Source: Bradyrhizobium diversitatis (lineage in GTDB: Bacteria > Pseudomonadota > Alphaproteobacteria > Rhizobiales > Xanthobacteraceae). From it: a stretch of 63,998 nucleotides of DNA. Numbering within the stretch: position 1 is the stretch's first letter; each line of letters opens with the position of its first letter. The stretch spans positions 1 through 63,998 of the forward strand of contig NZ_JACEGD010000035.1 in NCBI RefSeq assembly GCF_016031635.1, written 5' to 3'. Below the pieces are notes generated by a model. That model was not told the DNA's origin. It saw only the letters and a program-made list of their open reading frames with translations, and did no database searches. Shown here in pieces: positions 38,514-47,317 of the stretch. The position numbers and the translations under genes were made by a program.

Positions 38514-39275
38514 ATGAAACTTGCTTCTGGATATAAGGCGTTTTGGGAGGCGGCCCACAAGAACTATCCCGATCAAATAGGGGAAGGCGGATTTCTGTAT
38601 ATGGGACTCGGAATAAGCAACGTCGTGGAATCTGACTATTCTGACCGCTTTGCAAAACCATCGGGACGCGGATGGATGCCGTCCATGCACCCAAGGAGTT
38701 TTCACAAGCGCTCCACAACAATCGGAGCCTTGGCGCTAACGTACAAAGGGTTAATAACCATTAAGACCCCCTTTGATCTGGCTCTTTATACTAGGCTCAT
38801 TTGGGAACTTCAGCCGAGGACAATTCTAGAACTCGGTTCTTATCAGGGTGGCAGCGGACTGTGGTTTGCTGATCATATGTCGATGCTTTGTGAGAATCCC
38901 GGTGAAGTTCACTCCTTTGATCTGCAAACCAAATGTATCCATGAAAATGCAAAGCACCCCCTTCTTACGTTTCATCAGGTTGACCTTTCGGACGTTGCCG
39001 CGTTTGATGAAAACCTGCTGATGAGGTTACCCCATCCTTGGCTTGTGACCGACGACGCGCACGTGCAAGTGTTTTCGATATTTTCTTACCTGAACCGCTT
39101 TTTAGCGCCCGGAGATTATTATGTAATCGAAGATGATCCTATAAGAGCTGATAAGGAGATTATCAATGGCTTGCAGTTGGTCGAGCAATCAGGATTCTTA
39201 GTCGACACTTATTACACCGACGCGTTTGGGGACAACCTTACTTGCGCTCCAAATGCATGGCTTCGAAAGTCGTAA
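38514..39275 (+). CDS. Cephalosporin hydroxylase-like (CmcI family) SAM-binding protein
   Basis: The 253-residue protein starts MKLASGYKAFWEAAHKNYPD behind GGAG eight bases upstream. The N-terminal half ends in KTPFDLALYTRLIWELQPRT. The SAM-binding core ILELGSYQGGSGLWFADHMS, EVHSFDLQTK and FHQVDLSDV follows, and WLVTDDAHVQVFSIFSYLNR then YYVIEDDP resemble the acidic, metal-binding part of CmcI and related O-methyltransferases. Despite the family name, members are mostly methyltransferases for antibiotics or glycans. The gene is visibly more AT-rich than its neighbours, suggesting separate transfer, and stands alone between IS3 and IS66 elements. Confidence 0.75.
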   Translation: MKLASGYKAFWEAAHKNYPDQIGEGGFLYMGLGISNVVESDYSDRFAKPSGRGWMPSMHPRSFHKRSTTIGALALTYKGLITIKTPFDLALYTRLIWELQPRTILELGSYQGGSGLWFADHMSMLCENPGEVHSFDLQTKCIHENAKHPLLTFHQVDLSDVAAFDENLLMRLPHPWLVTDDAHVQVFSIFSYLNRFLAPGDYYVIEDDPIRADKEIINGLQLVEQSGFLVDTYYTDAFGDNLTCAPNAWLRKS

Positions 39276-39486
39276 GCGTAGGTAGGCTTGGAGCATCGTC
39301 GCCTTCATTGTAGCCTGATACGGCGTGGCGTTGGTCTGGTCTTGAGCAGCTCGCGTTGCGCAATGGGCGGAATTTTCTTCCGCCTTATCTCGGCATAGTC
39401 CGAGAGACCTACATGGCGAAGGTTGCGGCGCGCCGCTGCGGCCTTCGCGAGTTCCGATCCAATGTAAGCGCCAAGATGAGGCCGTT

Positions 39487-41060
39487 CAGGCTTTGAAGCG
39501 CCAAGGCATGAGAGCATCGATCTGATAGATCGGCCAGCCCTGCGCGATCCGTTCGAGTTGCGTGAGCCAGGCGCGCGGGTGGCGATGGTCGCCCAGGTTC
39601 GGCCGCCGCCATGGCCGCCCGCGAAGAGCGCATTTTTTCTTGTGATGGTTTGCGGCCGGATTGCCCGCTCGACCGTGTTTGGAGTCGATCTCGATACGGC
39701 CTTCGCTTCGAAAGCGCTCTGAGGGCGGTACGGCTAGATGTAGCATAGCGGATCGCCTCGGCGAGTTTGGATTTGCCCGACATGCGCGGAAGCTCCTTGT
39801 CCCACGGATCGAACAGCGCCGCGACGATAGCGGCGGGACTTTCCCGGCGCGCTTAGGATTCTAGCCGCGGATGTCGGCCTCGATCTCCCACAGCCCGGCC
39901 ATGGTGGTGACGGTCTGGGGCCAGGCGCGAACCCTCCTTGACGTGAAGCTCGTAGAACCGTCTCCTGACATGGGCATAGCACACTGCCAGCGTCACGCCC
40001 TCATTGATCCCCGATGACCTGGCGAGCCGATTGTAGGCGGCATAGCCGTCGACCTGCAGGATTCCGGTAAAGCCGCCAGATGCCGCTCGGGGCATTCACC
40101 GCTGCGACACTCCTCAAAGCGATAAGCGACCATCGGTGGACCGATGCCGCCAAATGGCCGATTGTCGCGCGCGCATAGGCCCTCAGCCAGGCCATTTGCG
40201 TATGCCGGAACCGGAGCCGAGCGTTGGCAGGTTGTCTCGTCGGCGAAGATCCGTTCGCCTTGCTTGATCTTCTCCAGCACATAGTCGGCGAGCGGCTGCA
40301 ATTCGAAGCCGACCTTGCCCATCCATTGCGCCATCAACGACCCATCGAGATCGACGTCGGAGAGTAGATCGCTTCCTGCCGGTAGAGCGGCAGCCGTCGG
40401 CATATTTGGCCACCGCGATCTGGGCGAGAAGCGTTCGGTCGGAAGGCGCTCTCGATCAGATGGATGGGTCCCGGGGGCCTGAAGCACGCCATAGCGGTCG
40501 CGGTAGACGTATCTCGAGCGGCGCGTGACGATCACGTGGAACTTCGCCGGTGTCACGTCCAGCCGCATCGACACATCCTCGCCGATCAGGACCTTATCCA
40601 AAGTTCGACAACCAAGGGCACCTCGGCTCGACGAACGACCCGCTCCAGATGCGCGCCAAACTCCTTGCGCGGCCGCGGCGCGCGTTTTGGCTTGTCCTGG
40701 CCGCTCTTTTCGAAGGAAGAGTATAGCGCGCCGCTGCCGACACGGACCACGAAATCGCCGATCACGATTTCCACCATGTCGCTCGTCGGTTCGTGCCTCA
40801 GTTTGGAGGCACGAACCGCTCGTCACCGCATCAAACCGCCCGAACTTGACCGCTTGGCGGCGCGCCCGAAACCGGTGCGACCAGTCCCGAGGCCAGTGCC
40901 CTGCGCCGCCACGCAAATAACTGCGCTGGATCGAGCCCGTGAGACCGCACGATCACCGACACGTTCGGCCCCCGGCAAAAACGGTTCCTTGACGATCCGC
41001 TCCTTCGCCTCCCGCGGCCAGGTGCGATAGCTTCGCCCCCGGACTGACCGCAAGCCGCTC
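39487..41060 (-). mobile_element. IS66-family remnant (third type), tnpA and tnpC pieces
   Basis: TnpA: AKERIVKEPFLPGAE and, in another frame, VRSHGLDPAQLFAWRRRALA (about 41060-40850). TnpC, in alternating frames: EFGAHLERVVRRAEVPLVVE, DVTPAKFHVIVTRRSRYVYR, LMAQWMGKVGFELQPLADYV and ERIFADETT. Then come DNRPFGGIGPPMVAYRFEEC, LQVDGYAAYNRLARSSGINE, GKSKLAEAIRYATSSRTAL and, near the end, IAQGWPIYQIDALMPWRFKA. tnpB is missing, and at least six frameshifts are present. Confidence 0.7.
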
Positions 41061-41504
41061 GGGTGTGGCCGTGATAACTTCGAAATTCTTGGTGTCAGAG
41101 GTATGTTCTCACATGAGCTCCTGGCAAATAACTCGCCAAGGAGATTCTCTGACAATCGAACATCATCCGCTACGTGGGGCTCAATCGGGTTAGTAATTGG
41201 TATGATCATGCGGCGGGGGCGAGTGAGGTCGTCGCGGGCAGCGACTCGCAACAACCCCCTGCGATCCGAAGAAATTCCGTTCGAGTCCGCGGTTTTCCGA
41301 TCATCGCGCCAGCGATCCGTCGCTTCACGAAGTTGCCCGTCTGCGGTATTATGGGTACCAATTCGGAACGGCTCGGCCTTCGATAGATAGAAACTCGCGC
41401 CCTCACCTGGTCTGCGACTGCCACTGTCTCGAACCGCCTCTGATGCCGGAGCCGACCTGAAAAATCTCTGCACGGAATCGGCAGAAGCCTGCCAGAATCC
41501 ATTT
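41061..41504. other. No recognisable gene
   Basis: Intervening sequence between the IS66 remnant and the aminotransferase; only spurious frames. Confidence 0.35.
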
Positions 41505-42902
41505 TCAACCGACCGATCCTTTCGCGAGCTCATCCATTACTTGCCTGGTCGCTCGATAGGCTAGATCAACAATCTCGTCTATCTCGGCTTCGGACACGAC
41601 CAGAGGTGGTGCAAACCCGAGAATGTCTCCGTGCGGCATCGCTCGTGCAATCAGCCCCCGATCCCGAGCAGCCTTCGAGATGCGGGCACCCACCTTGAGC
41701 TGCGGATCAAATCGGCGTTTCGTCTGGCGATCTGCAACAAACTCGATCGCGCCGAGCAACCCCACCCCTCGGACTTCCCCGACGATCTCCGTCTGAGCGA
41801 ACCGCTCCTTAAGTCGCTTCTGGAAGTGCGATCCGACGATCCTCGCTCGGTCGCTTAGTCGCTCCTTCTCAACGATATCGAGGACCGCGTTGGCAGCTGC
41901 AGCCGCAATCGGATGGCCCGAATAGGTGTATCCATGCGAAAATGCCCCCACTCGATCCGCCGCTTCCTCCATAACCGCGTAAACCCTCTCACCAACAATG
42001 GCTCCCGAGAGGGGTACGTAACCGGACGTCAGCCCCTTGGCGACTGTCACCAAGTCGGGCTCGATGCCATACAGAGTGCAGCCAAAGTTCGCGCCGGTCC
42101 GACCGAATCCACAAATCACCTCATCCGCGATCAGAAGAACGTCGTAGCGCTTGAGCACCGTCTGAATTTCACGCCAGTAACCGGTAGGAGGCGGTGTGAT
42201 ACCGCCCGTACCAAGCACTGGCTCAGCAATGAAAGCAGCAATCGTTTCCGGCCCCTCTCGCAGGATCAGCTCTTCAAGCTCGCCTGCACGCCGGCGAGAA
42301 AAGGATTCCTCCGTCTCACCTGACTCAGCGCCCCAGTAGTGGTGCGGTGTGCCCGTGTGCAGAATGCCAGGGAACGGAAGGTCCATGTGATCATGGTAGA
42401 ACGACATACCGGTCATCGAACCGGAAATGACTGAGCAGCCATGATAGCCTCGCTCGCGCGAGATGATCTTCTTCTTTTTAGGCTGACCACACAGATTGTT
42501 GTAGTACCAGACGAGCTTCGCTTGGGTTTCGTTGGCGTCCGATCCGGACAGCCCGAAGAACACTTTGCTTGGCTTACCCGGCGCCATTCGTACGAGTCGC
42601 TCCGACAGAGTCGCCAGCTCTTCAGTCGTGTGGGCCGCATAGGTGTGGTAGTATGCTAATTGATAGGCCTGCCGCGCGATGGCCTCAGCGACTTCGGTCC
42701 GGCCGTATCCAATATTTACACAGTACAGGCCAGCAAAGCCGTCGATGTAACTACGACCTTGCGCGTCCTCGACGCGGATGCCCTTACCCCCAACAAAGAT
42801 AGTGGGATCACCGATCTTACCAGTGGCAAATTCCTTGAGCTGAGTGAAAGGATGCAGAACCGTCGAGCGATCTCGTTCGGCGATAATTTTGATATCAATC
42901 AT
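41505..42902 (-). CDS. Class III PLP aminotransferase (DoeD-like diaminobutyrate transaminase)
   Basis: 465 residues: HPFTQLKEFATGKIGDPTIF, RSYIDGFAGLYCVNIGYGRT, SKVFFGLSGSDANETQAKLV, FIAEPVLGTGGITPPPTGYW. LLIADEVICGFGRTG holds the cofactor Asp260, and VTVAKGLTSGYVPLSGAIV holds the PLP lysine K289. This branch includes DoeD, which turns L-2,4-diaminobutyrate from ectoine into aspartate semialdehyde, as well as beta-alanine/omega-amino acid transaminases. ATG 42902 is preceded by AGGAGA seven bases away. It is 10 bases downstream of an aldehyde dehydrogenase in one operon, divergent from an AsnC-type regulator. The doeX/doeC/doeD layout supports, but does not prove, the ectoine role. Confidence 0.75.
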   Translation of the reverse strand: MIDIKIIAERDRSTVLHPFTQLKEFATGKIGDPTIFVGGKGIRVEDAQGRSYIDGFAGLYCVNIGYGRTEVAEAIARQAYQLAYYHTYAAHTTEELATLSERLVRMAPGKPSKVFFGLSGSDANETQAKLVWYYNNLCGQPKKKKIISRERGYHGCSVISGSMTGMSFYHDHMDLPFPGILHTGTPHHYWGAESGETEESFSRRRAGELEELILREGPETIAAFIAEPVLGTGGITPPPTGYWREIQTVLKRYDVLLIADEVICGFGRTGANFGCTLYGIEPDLVTVAKGLTSGYVPLSGAIVGERVYAVMEEAADRVGAFSHGYTYSGHPIAAAAANAVLDIVEKERLSDRARIVGSHFQKRLKERFAQTEIVGEVRGVGLLGAIEFVADRQTKRRFDPQLKVGARISKAARDRGLIARAMPHGDILGFAPPLVVSEAEIDEIVDLAYRATRQVMDELAKGSVG

Positions 42903-42912
42903 ACGGATTCTC

Positions 42913-44427
42913 CTAGACTACCAAATCACCGAAGCAAACGTATTTGAGTTCCATGTATTCCGCTAGTCCGTGCCGCGACCCTTCGCGACCAAGGCCAGAT
43001 TGCTTCCATCCACCGAACGGAACAGGCGGCCCGGTGAATGATGCGGTATTGATCCCGACCATGCCACACTCGATCCGTTCAGAAAGTCGGAGCGCCCGAC
43101 GCAGACTGTCCGTGTAGACGTACCCAGCCAGCCCCATTTCACTAGTATTGGCTCGAGCGACGACCTCTTCTTCAGATTCGAACGGCAGCACTGCAGTTAC
43201 CGGCCCGAATGTTTCCTCACGCGCAATGAGCATGTCCTCAGTGACGTCACTAAGCAGGGTCGGAAGAACGAAGTTCGGTCCTAGGACGGACTCTTGATTC
43301 GCAGAAATAATTCTCGCCCCCTTTCTCTCCGCATCATCTATTTGGCCTCTGCACTTTTTGGCGACTGACAACTTCGTCATCGGTCCGATATCTGTCGCGG
43401 GTTCCAGACCGTGACCGACTTTGAGCTGAGCCATCTCCGCAGCAAACGCCTCAATGAAGGCCTTGTAGACCCCCCTTTGCACGTAGATGCGGTTAGCGGC
43501 CAGACAATCCTGACCTGAGGTAGCGAATTTTGCGACCATCGCCCCTTTGACAGCCTTCCCAAGATCCACATCATCAAAGATGAGGAAGGGAGCATGCCCC
43601 CCCAGCTCCAGCGACACCTTCTTTACTGTGTCAGCCGCCCCCTCCAGAAGCAGACGACCAACTTGAGTAGAACCGGTGAAGGAAAGAGCGCGGATTCTTG
43701 TATCGCGCAACAGAGGCGCCGAAAGCTCGATCGGATCGCCAATCACCACTTGAAAAACACCGGCCGGGACGCCGGCTTCTTCGGCCAATCTAGCCGCGGC
43801 AAGAGCAGAAAGCGGCGTCTCGGGGGCAGGCTTCACAATCATTGGACAACCGGCTGCAAGAGCAGCCCCCGCTTTTCGTGTAATCATGGCAACAGGAAAG
43901 TTCCACGGGGTGATTGCCGCCGCAATACCGATTGGCTGCATTCGCACTTGAAGCAGACTTCCAGGCTTGTGACTCGGGATCGTCTCTCCGTATGCGCGCT
44001 CCCCTTCCGCAGCGAACCACTCAAGGAATCCCGCACCGTACGCAATTTCCTGGCGCGCCTCCGCGAGCGGCTTGCCCTGCTCGCTCGTCACCAGGACGGC
44101 GAGTTCTTCCGAATGGTCGAGCATCAATGACGCCCAAGTCCTAAGGATCGCCCCGCGCCTCGCCGGCAACAATTCTCGCCATGCAGCAAATGACCGTTCG
44201 GCTGCCGCGATCGCTACAGTCATATCTACGGCAGAGCAACGAGCAACATCCGCGATCTCTTCCCCGGTAGCGGGATCGACCACAACGTCTCTTTGTTCAC
44301 CCGCAATCCAGCGGCCGTCGATGAGTGCGGCCCCCGCCGCGAAATCCCGACGACGCAGATTCCGCAGGTGCCGGGCAGCAAGACCGACCAAATGGGGACT
44401 TTTGCGCCCAATAGTTTGAAGGGCCAT
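42913..44427 (-). CDS. NAD(P)-dependent aldehyde dehydrogenase (DoeC / succinate-semialdehyde dehydrogenase type)
   Basis: With ATG 44427 (MALQTIGRKSPHLVGLAARH) the protein has 504 residues. It shows ITPWNFPVAMITRK, KPAPETPLSALA, FTGSTQVGRLL, general base E274 in LELGGHAP, catalytic C308 in SGQDCLAANR, EETFGPVTAVLPF and PFGGWKQSGLGREG. All are intact features of the SSADH/DoeC branch. With the adjoining transaminase it would oxidise aspartate 4-semialdehyde to aspartate, the last step of ectoine catabolism; succinate semialdehyde is the alternative substrate. A further upstream TTG at 44490 is open but has no ribosome site, whereas AGGA precedes the chosen ATG. First gene of the minus-strand operon. 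Confidence 0.75.
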   Translation of the reverse strand: MALQTIGRKSPHLVGLAARHLRNLRRRDFAAGAALIDGRWIAGEQRDVVVDPATGEEIADVARCSAVDMTVAIAAAERSFAAWRELLPARRGAILRTWASLMLDHSEELAVLVTSEQGKPLAEARQEIAYGAGFLEWFAAEGERAYGETIPSHKPGSLLQVRMQPIGIAAAITPWNFPVAMITRKAGAALAAGCPMIVKPAPETPLSALAAARLAEEAGVPAGVFQVVIGDPIELSAPLLRDTRIRALSFTGSTQVGRLLLEGAADTVKKVSLELGGHAPFLIFDDVDLGKAVKGAMVAKFATSGQDCLAANRIYVQRGVYKAFIEAFAAEMAQLKVGHGLEPATDIGPMTKLSVAKKCRGQIDDAERKGARIISANQESVLGPNFVLPTLLSDVTEDMLIAREETFGPVTAVLPFESEEEVVARANTSEMGLAGYVYTDSLRRALRLSERIECGMVGINTASFTGPPVPFGGWKQSGLGREGSRHGLAEYMELKYVCFGDLVV

Positions 44428-44582
44428 CTGAAGGTCCTCAGCCAGCCAATTGTTGAATTTGCCTTCGCATTCAGGATACTGGGATCGCAAAGATATTTGC
44501 GTCGCATTTTCCCGTGGTTCGGATGATTTCCTGCATCACACGGGATTTTGCGACGAAATTCACCTCAATGCTGGAGACGACT
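44428..44582. promoter_or_regulatory. Divergent promoter region between doeC-like operon and AsnC regulator
   Basis: 155 bases separate the two divergent starts and must contain both promoters and probably the AsnC-type operator. I could not point to a convincing palindrome by eye. Confidence 0.5.
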
Positions 44583-45059
44583 ATGCAGTACGACCGAATA
44601 GACGCCCGCATCCTCGAGATCGTGCAAAAAAACAATCGCGTAACCTCCGATGTGATCGGCGAACTGGCGGGCCTTTCCGCTACCGCGTGTCAACGACGCC
44701 TGAAGAGGCTGCGTTCGGAAGGCATCATCGAGGCCGATGTCTCGATTGTTTCGGCAAAGGCCGTTGGAAGACCTATTCAAATGCTTGTGCTCGTGAGCCT
44801 GGAGCGCGAGCGTTCAGACATAATCGATAAGTTCAAGAAGGCGATCAAATCGTCAACTGAAGTTGTCAATGGATTTTACGTCACCGGCGATGCTGACTTT
44901 GTCCTATACATTACCGCCCGTACCATGGAAGATTATGAGCAGTTCACCCGACGATTCTTCTATGAGAACTCGGACATTAAGGGCTTCAAGACGATGGTCA
45001 TCATGGACCGCGTAAAGGCGGGCTTTGCCATTCCAATTGAGGCTCCGCCCGAGGATTGA
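44583..45059 (+). CDS. Lrp/AsnC-family transcriptional regulator (DoeX-like)
   Basis: From ATG 44583 (MQYDRIDARILEIVQKNNRV, 158 residues), GGAG six bases upstream. The N-terminal helix-turn-helix SDVIGELAGLSATACQRRLK and RLRSEGIIEADVSIVSAKAV is followed by the RAM ligand domain: MLVLVSLERERSDIIDKFKK, VVNGFYVTGDADFVLYITAR, MEDYEQFTRRFFYEN and IKGFKTMVIMDRV. Intact. Regulators of this type next to ectoine catabolic genes (DoeX) sense a pathway intermediate such as diaminobutyrate or its acetyl form. The divergent position facing the aldehyde dehydrogenase/transaminase operon suggests that it controls that operon. Confidence 0.8.
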   Translation: MQYDRIDARILEIVQKNNRVTSDVIGELAGLSATACQRRLKRLRSEGIIEADVSIVSAKAVGRPIQMLVLVSLERERSDIIDKFKKAIKSSTEVVNGFYVTGDADFVLYITARTMEDYEQFTRRFFYENSDIKGFKTMVIMDRVKAGFAIPIEAPPED

Positions 45060-45231
45060 TGCGAGTGTCCCACTCCGCAGACCTATACGTCCGCACGCTT
45101 TTGCATCGGTGACTCGCACAAAACGCAGAAAACCTTCACGGTCGCCCCTCTACTCTATGCCACCACCGAAATGCGGTGAGAGCTCTCTTCAGATTGACGT
45201 TCTGAACGACTGAGGCCATGAGTATCGCCCT

Positions 45232-45410
45232 TCATTTGGTTGTGTGACCCATCCACTCCGCGAGATCACCCCCGTCCAGCGCCAGTTTTACCGCGTCGAG
45301 GGCCAAAACGGCAGCCTCGATTTCCGGATTCTCGGCCGCTGTTGCAACTGTGACCTCACCCCGCTTCTTGCCGTTGACCTGGACCACCAGGGTCCCAAGA
45401 ATAGGAACTC
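45232..45410 (-). pseudogene. leuS: Leucyl-tRNA synthetase, C-terminal scrap
   Basis: GTLVVQVNGKKRGEVTVATA then ENPEIEAAVLALDAVKLALD is the C-terminal domain of bacterial LeuRS (VQVNGK.RG.V.VA, ...AAVLAL.AV..AL.G). After LDGG the sequence leaves the family. Leucyl-tRNA synthetase is a core gene, so this looks like a scrap carried in from the chromosome. About 60 of ~870 residues remain. Confidence 0.55.
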
Positions 45411-45840
45411 GGCGCTTGAAGAGGTTCATTTGAGCTTCGATTGATCGAACCGGCGGCCTCGTCTCGAACGACCGAGATGTCATGCCATGCCCGCCCGCTG
45501 CGCTGGCGGCATCAATTTCCAAAGCAAGTCACGGGACATCATCGCGTCCCAGGCGGGCAATAGCGCTGCTTTATCTACAGAATTCAGGCAGCGGGAGAAG
45601 TGCCTGGCGCTCAGCCTTGGGTGCGAGAGACGATGTCTCTCGCGCACCGAGGCAATTGCGAATTACGAGGAAAGCCTCGAGACATTGGCCGGCCTCATAA
45701 GGTTCTCGGACACAGCGTGTGCGAGACAGGCGAGCTTGAAGAGGCACCTGCCCACTTTCGATCGGTAAAGTCGTTAGATCATCACTGATGTGGTCCCGAA
45801 TTAGATCATGGAAGGCCAGGCAGCCAGGCAGGAGCCGAGA

Positions 45841-46080
45841 TGACGCATCAGTCCAAGCCACTTTGGTCCGGCACTGACGGCATCACGGCACCGTTGCACT
45901 GTCCTAACTTCCACCGCATCTGGTTTGCGAGCCTGTTCACCAATCTCGGCATCCTGATCAAGGCGTCGGCGCAGCCTGGGCGATGACGCAGATGACGTCT
46001 TCTGCCGACCAGGTTGCGCTGGTGCAACACGGCGCTCATGCTGCCGGTAATGCTGATCGCGATCCCGGCCGCCACCTCAG
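45841..46080 (+). pseudogene. MFS_3-type exporter, N-terminal scrap
   Basis: MTHQSKPLWSGTDGITAPLH, FHRIWFASLFTNLGILIK and, in the next frame, AWAMTQMTSSADQVALVQHG then LMLPVMLIAIPAATSE form the first membrane segments of the family whose larger remnant lies at 35.2-36.5 kb. The overlap between them differs in sequence, so the two are not halves of one gene. It runs straight into the end of a LysR gene. Confidence 0.55.
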
Positions 46081-46082
46081 AA

Positions 46083-46700
46083 AAGGTGATCGGCTCATCG
46101 GTGTTGCCGATGATGGGAGTCGTCCCGACGAGAACCATTTCCTCTTCCAGAAGCGGTATGGATCTTAGGCTGGGATCGCTTGGTGGATTGTACGTCGATA
46201 TCAACATTGTTCGACATCAAAACGCTTAATGTCGATCCCGATAAGCTTTCGGTGATGGAGATTCTAAGTTTTGGAAATTCGCCGACAACTCGATAAAAGA
46301 AATCTATGCCAACTGCCTTTATTGCTGACTGCGCCATTACAACTGAAACTTCGCCGGGTGGTTCGGTTCGAGCATGACGCAGATCGTCTTCTGCGGTCGC
46401 TACAGCCTTCAGGATCGATTTTGCGTGAACGTGGAGGCGTTCGCCGGCTGCGGTCGGAAGCATGCCACGTGACTCTCGCGTGAACAATTCCGTGCGGTAG
46501 TGATAGATGATGGCTGAGGGCTGACACAGCGACGCTGCATTGTTCGGCGGCTCGCGAAAGTCCTCCTTGCTCATAGATCGAAGCGAAGTTAACGAAGCTG
46601 TCTGAGATCCACAGCCAACCCTTCTCGACTTTTGCTTGACCGCCGAGGTGTTCAATGACAATCAGCAGCGCTTCGCCGTCTCGATGCAGAAGCGTTGCGC
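46083..46700 (-). pseudogene. LysR-family regulator, frameshifted
   Basis: N-terminal helix-turn-helix pieces SFVNFASIYEQGGLSRAAEQ and CSVAVSALSHHLS are followed, in a different frame, by LFTRESRGMLPTAAGERLHV and HAKSILKAVATAEDDLRHAR. A substrate-binding domain piece, GEVSVVMAQSAIKAVGIDFF with SNNVDIDV and, after another shift, SLRSIPLLEEEMVLVGTTPI, completes the order. The gene ends in the MFS scrap, suggesting a deletion between a regulator and its target gene. Confidence 0.6.
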
Positions 46701-47317
46701 CGCGAGTTTTCACGATGCTCCTGCCCTCGCACGACGGCTTTCTGTCCGCTCCTTACGAAACTCGCACGGCATTTGCCGATGTTGCGCGATGACGCTTCGC
46801 AGGGTTCCTTCCTTCAGTGACATCATGGGTGTGTGCCGGCATGAAATAGGAATTCCGTTTCCGGGTGGTCGCACAATCGGACAACTCGGGACAAAGGCCC
46901 GTATTGGCTTCCGTTCGCGTCGCGGAAGCCGAGGTTGGATGCTAGTAGTGGAGACGAAAAGATCCGTCGCGCCAAATTTTGACGCACCAAGGCTCGCCGA
47001 TGATGCGCGGCCTCTCCGGCGTCCAGTAAGCACGCTCTGGCCAGCACCCGGCGGTTCCTGACTCGCTTGCCGAGAACGCACGAAGAAGGCGTCGGGATCG
47101 TTGGCGCTTGGTGTGGCGACAGGCGGAGTCATGTAGGCTTCCTCCATGAGTAGAGTGATGGCGGCACGCACGCGCTCACTAATTCGCATGTCTCCTGCTC
47201 AATGAATCTGAAGCGACGTGGACGGCGGCTGGAAACGTAATATGCATCGCCAGCACCTAATACACGCCGTTCATCGCCAACCGTAACTTCCAGGCTCCTC
47301 AAATGATAATTCGTCGT
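46701..47317. other. No supported gene
   Basis: A minus-strand frame starting MTPPVATPSANDPDAFF around 47131 looks as if it may once have been coding, but I recognise no family. Confidence 0.3.

Noticed and set aside
35200..46080. The two MFS remnants as halves of one split gene
   Set aside because: They overlap by about 35 codons and differ in the overlap, so they are separate paralogues.
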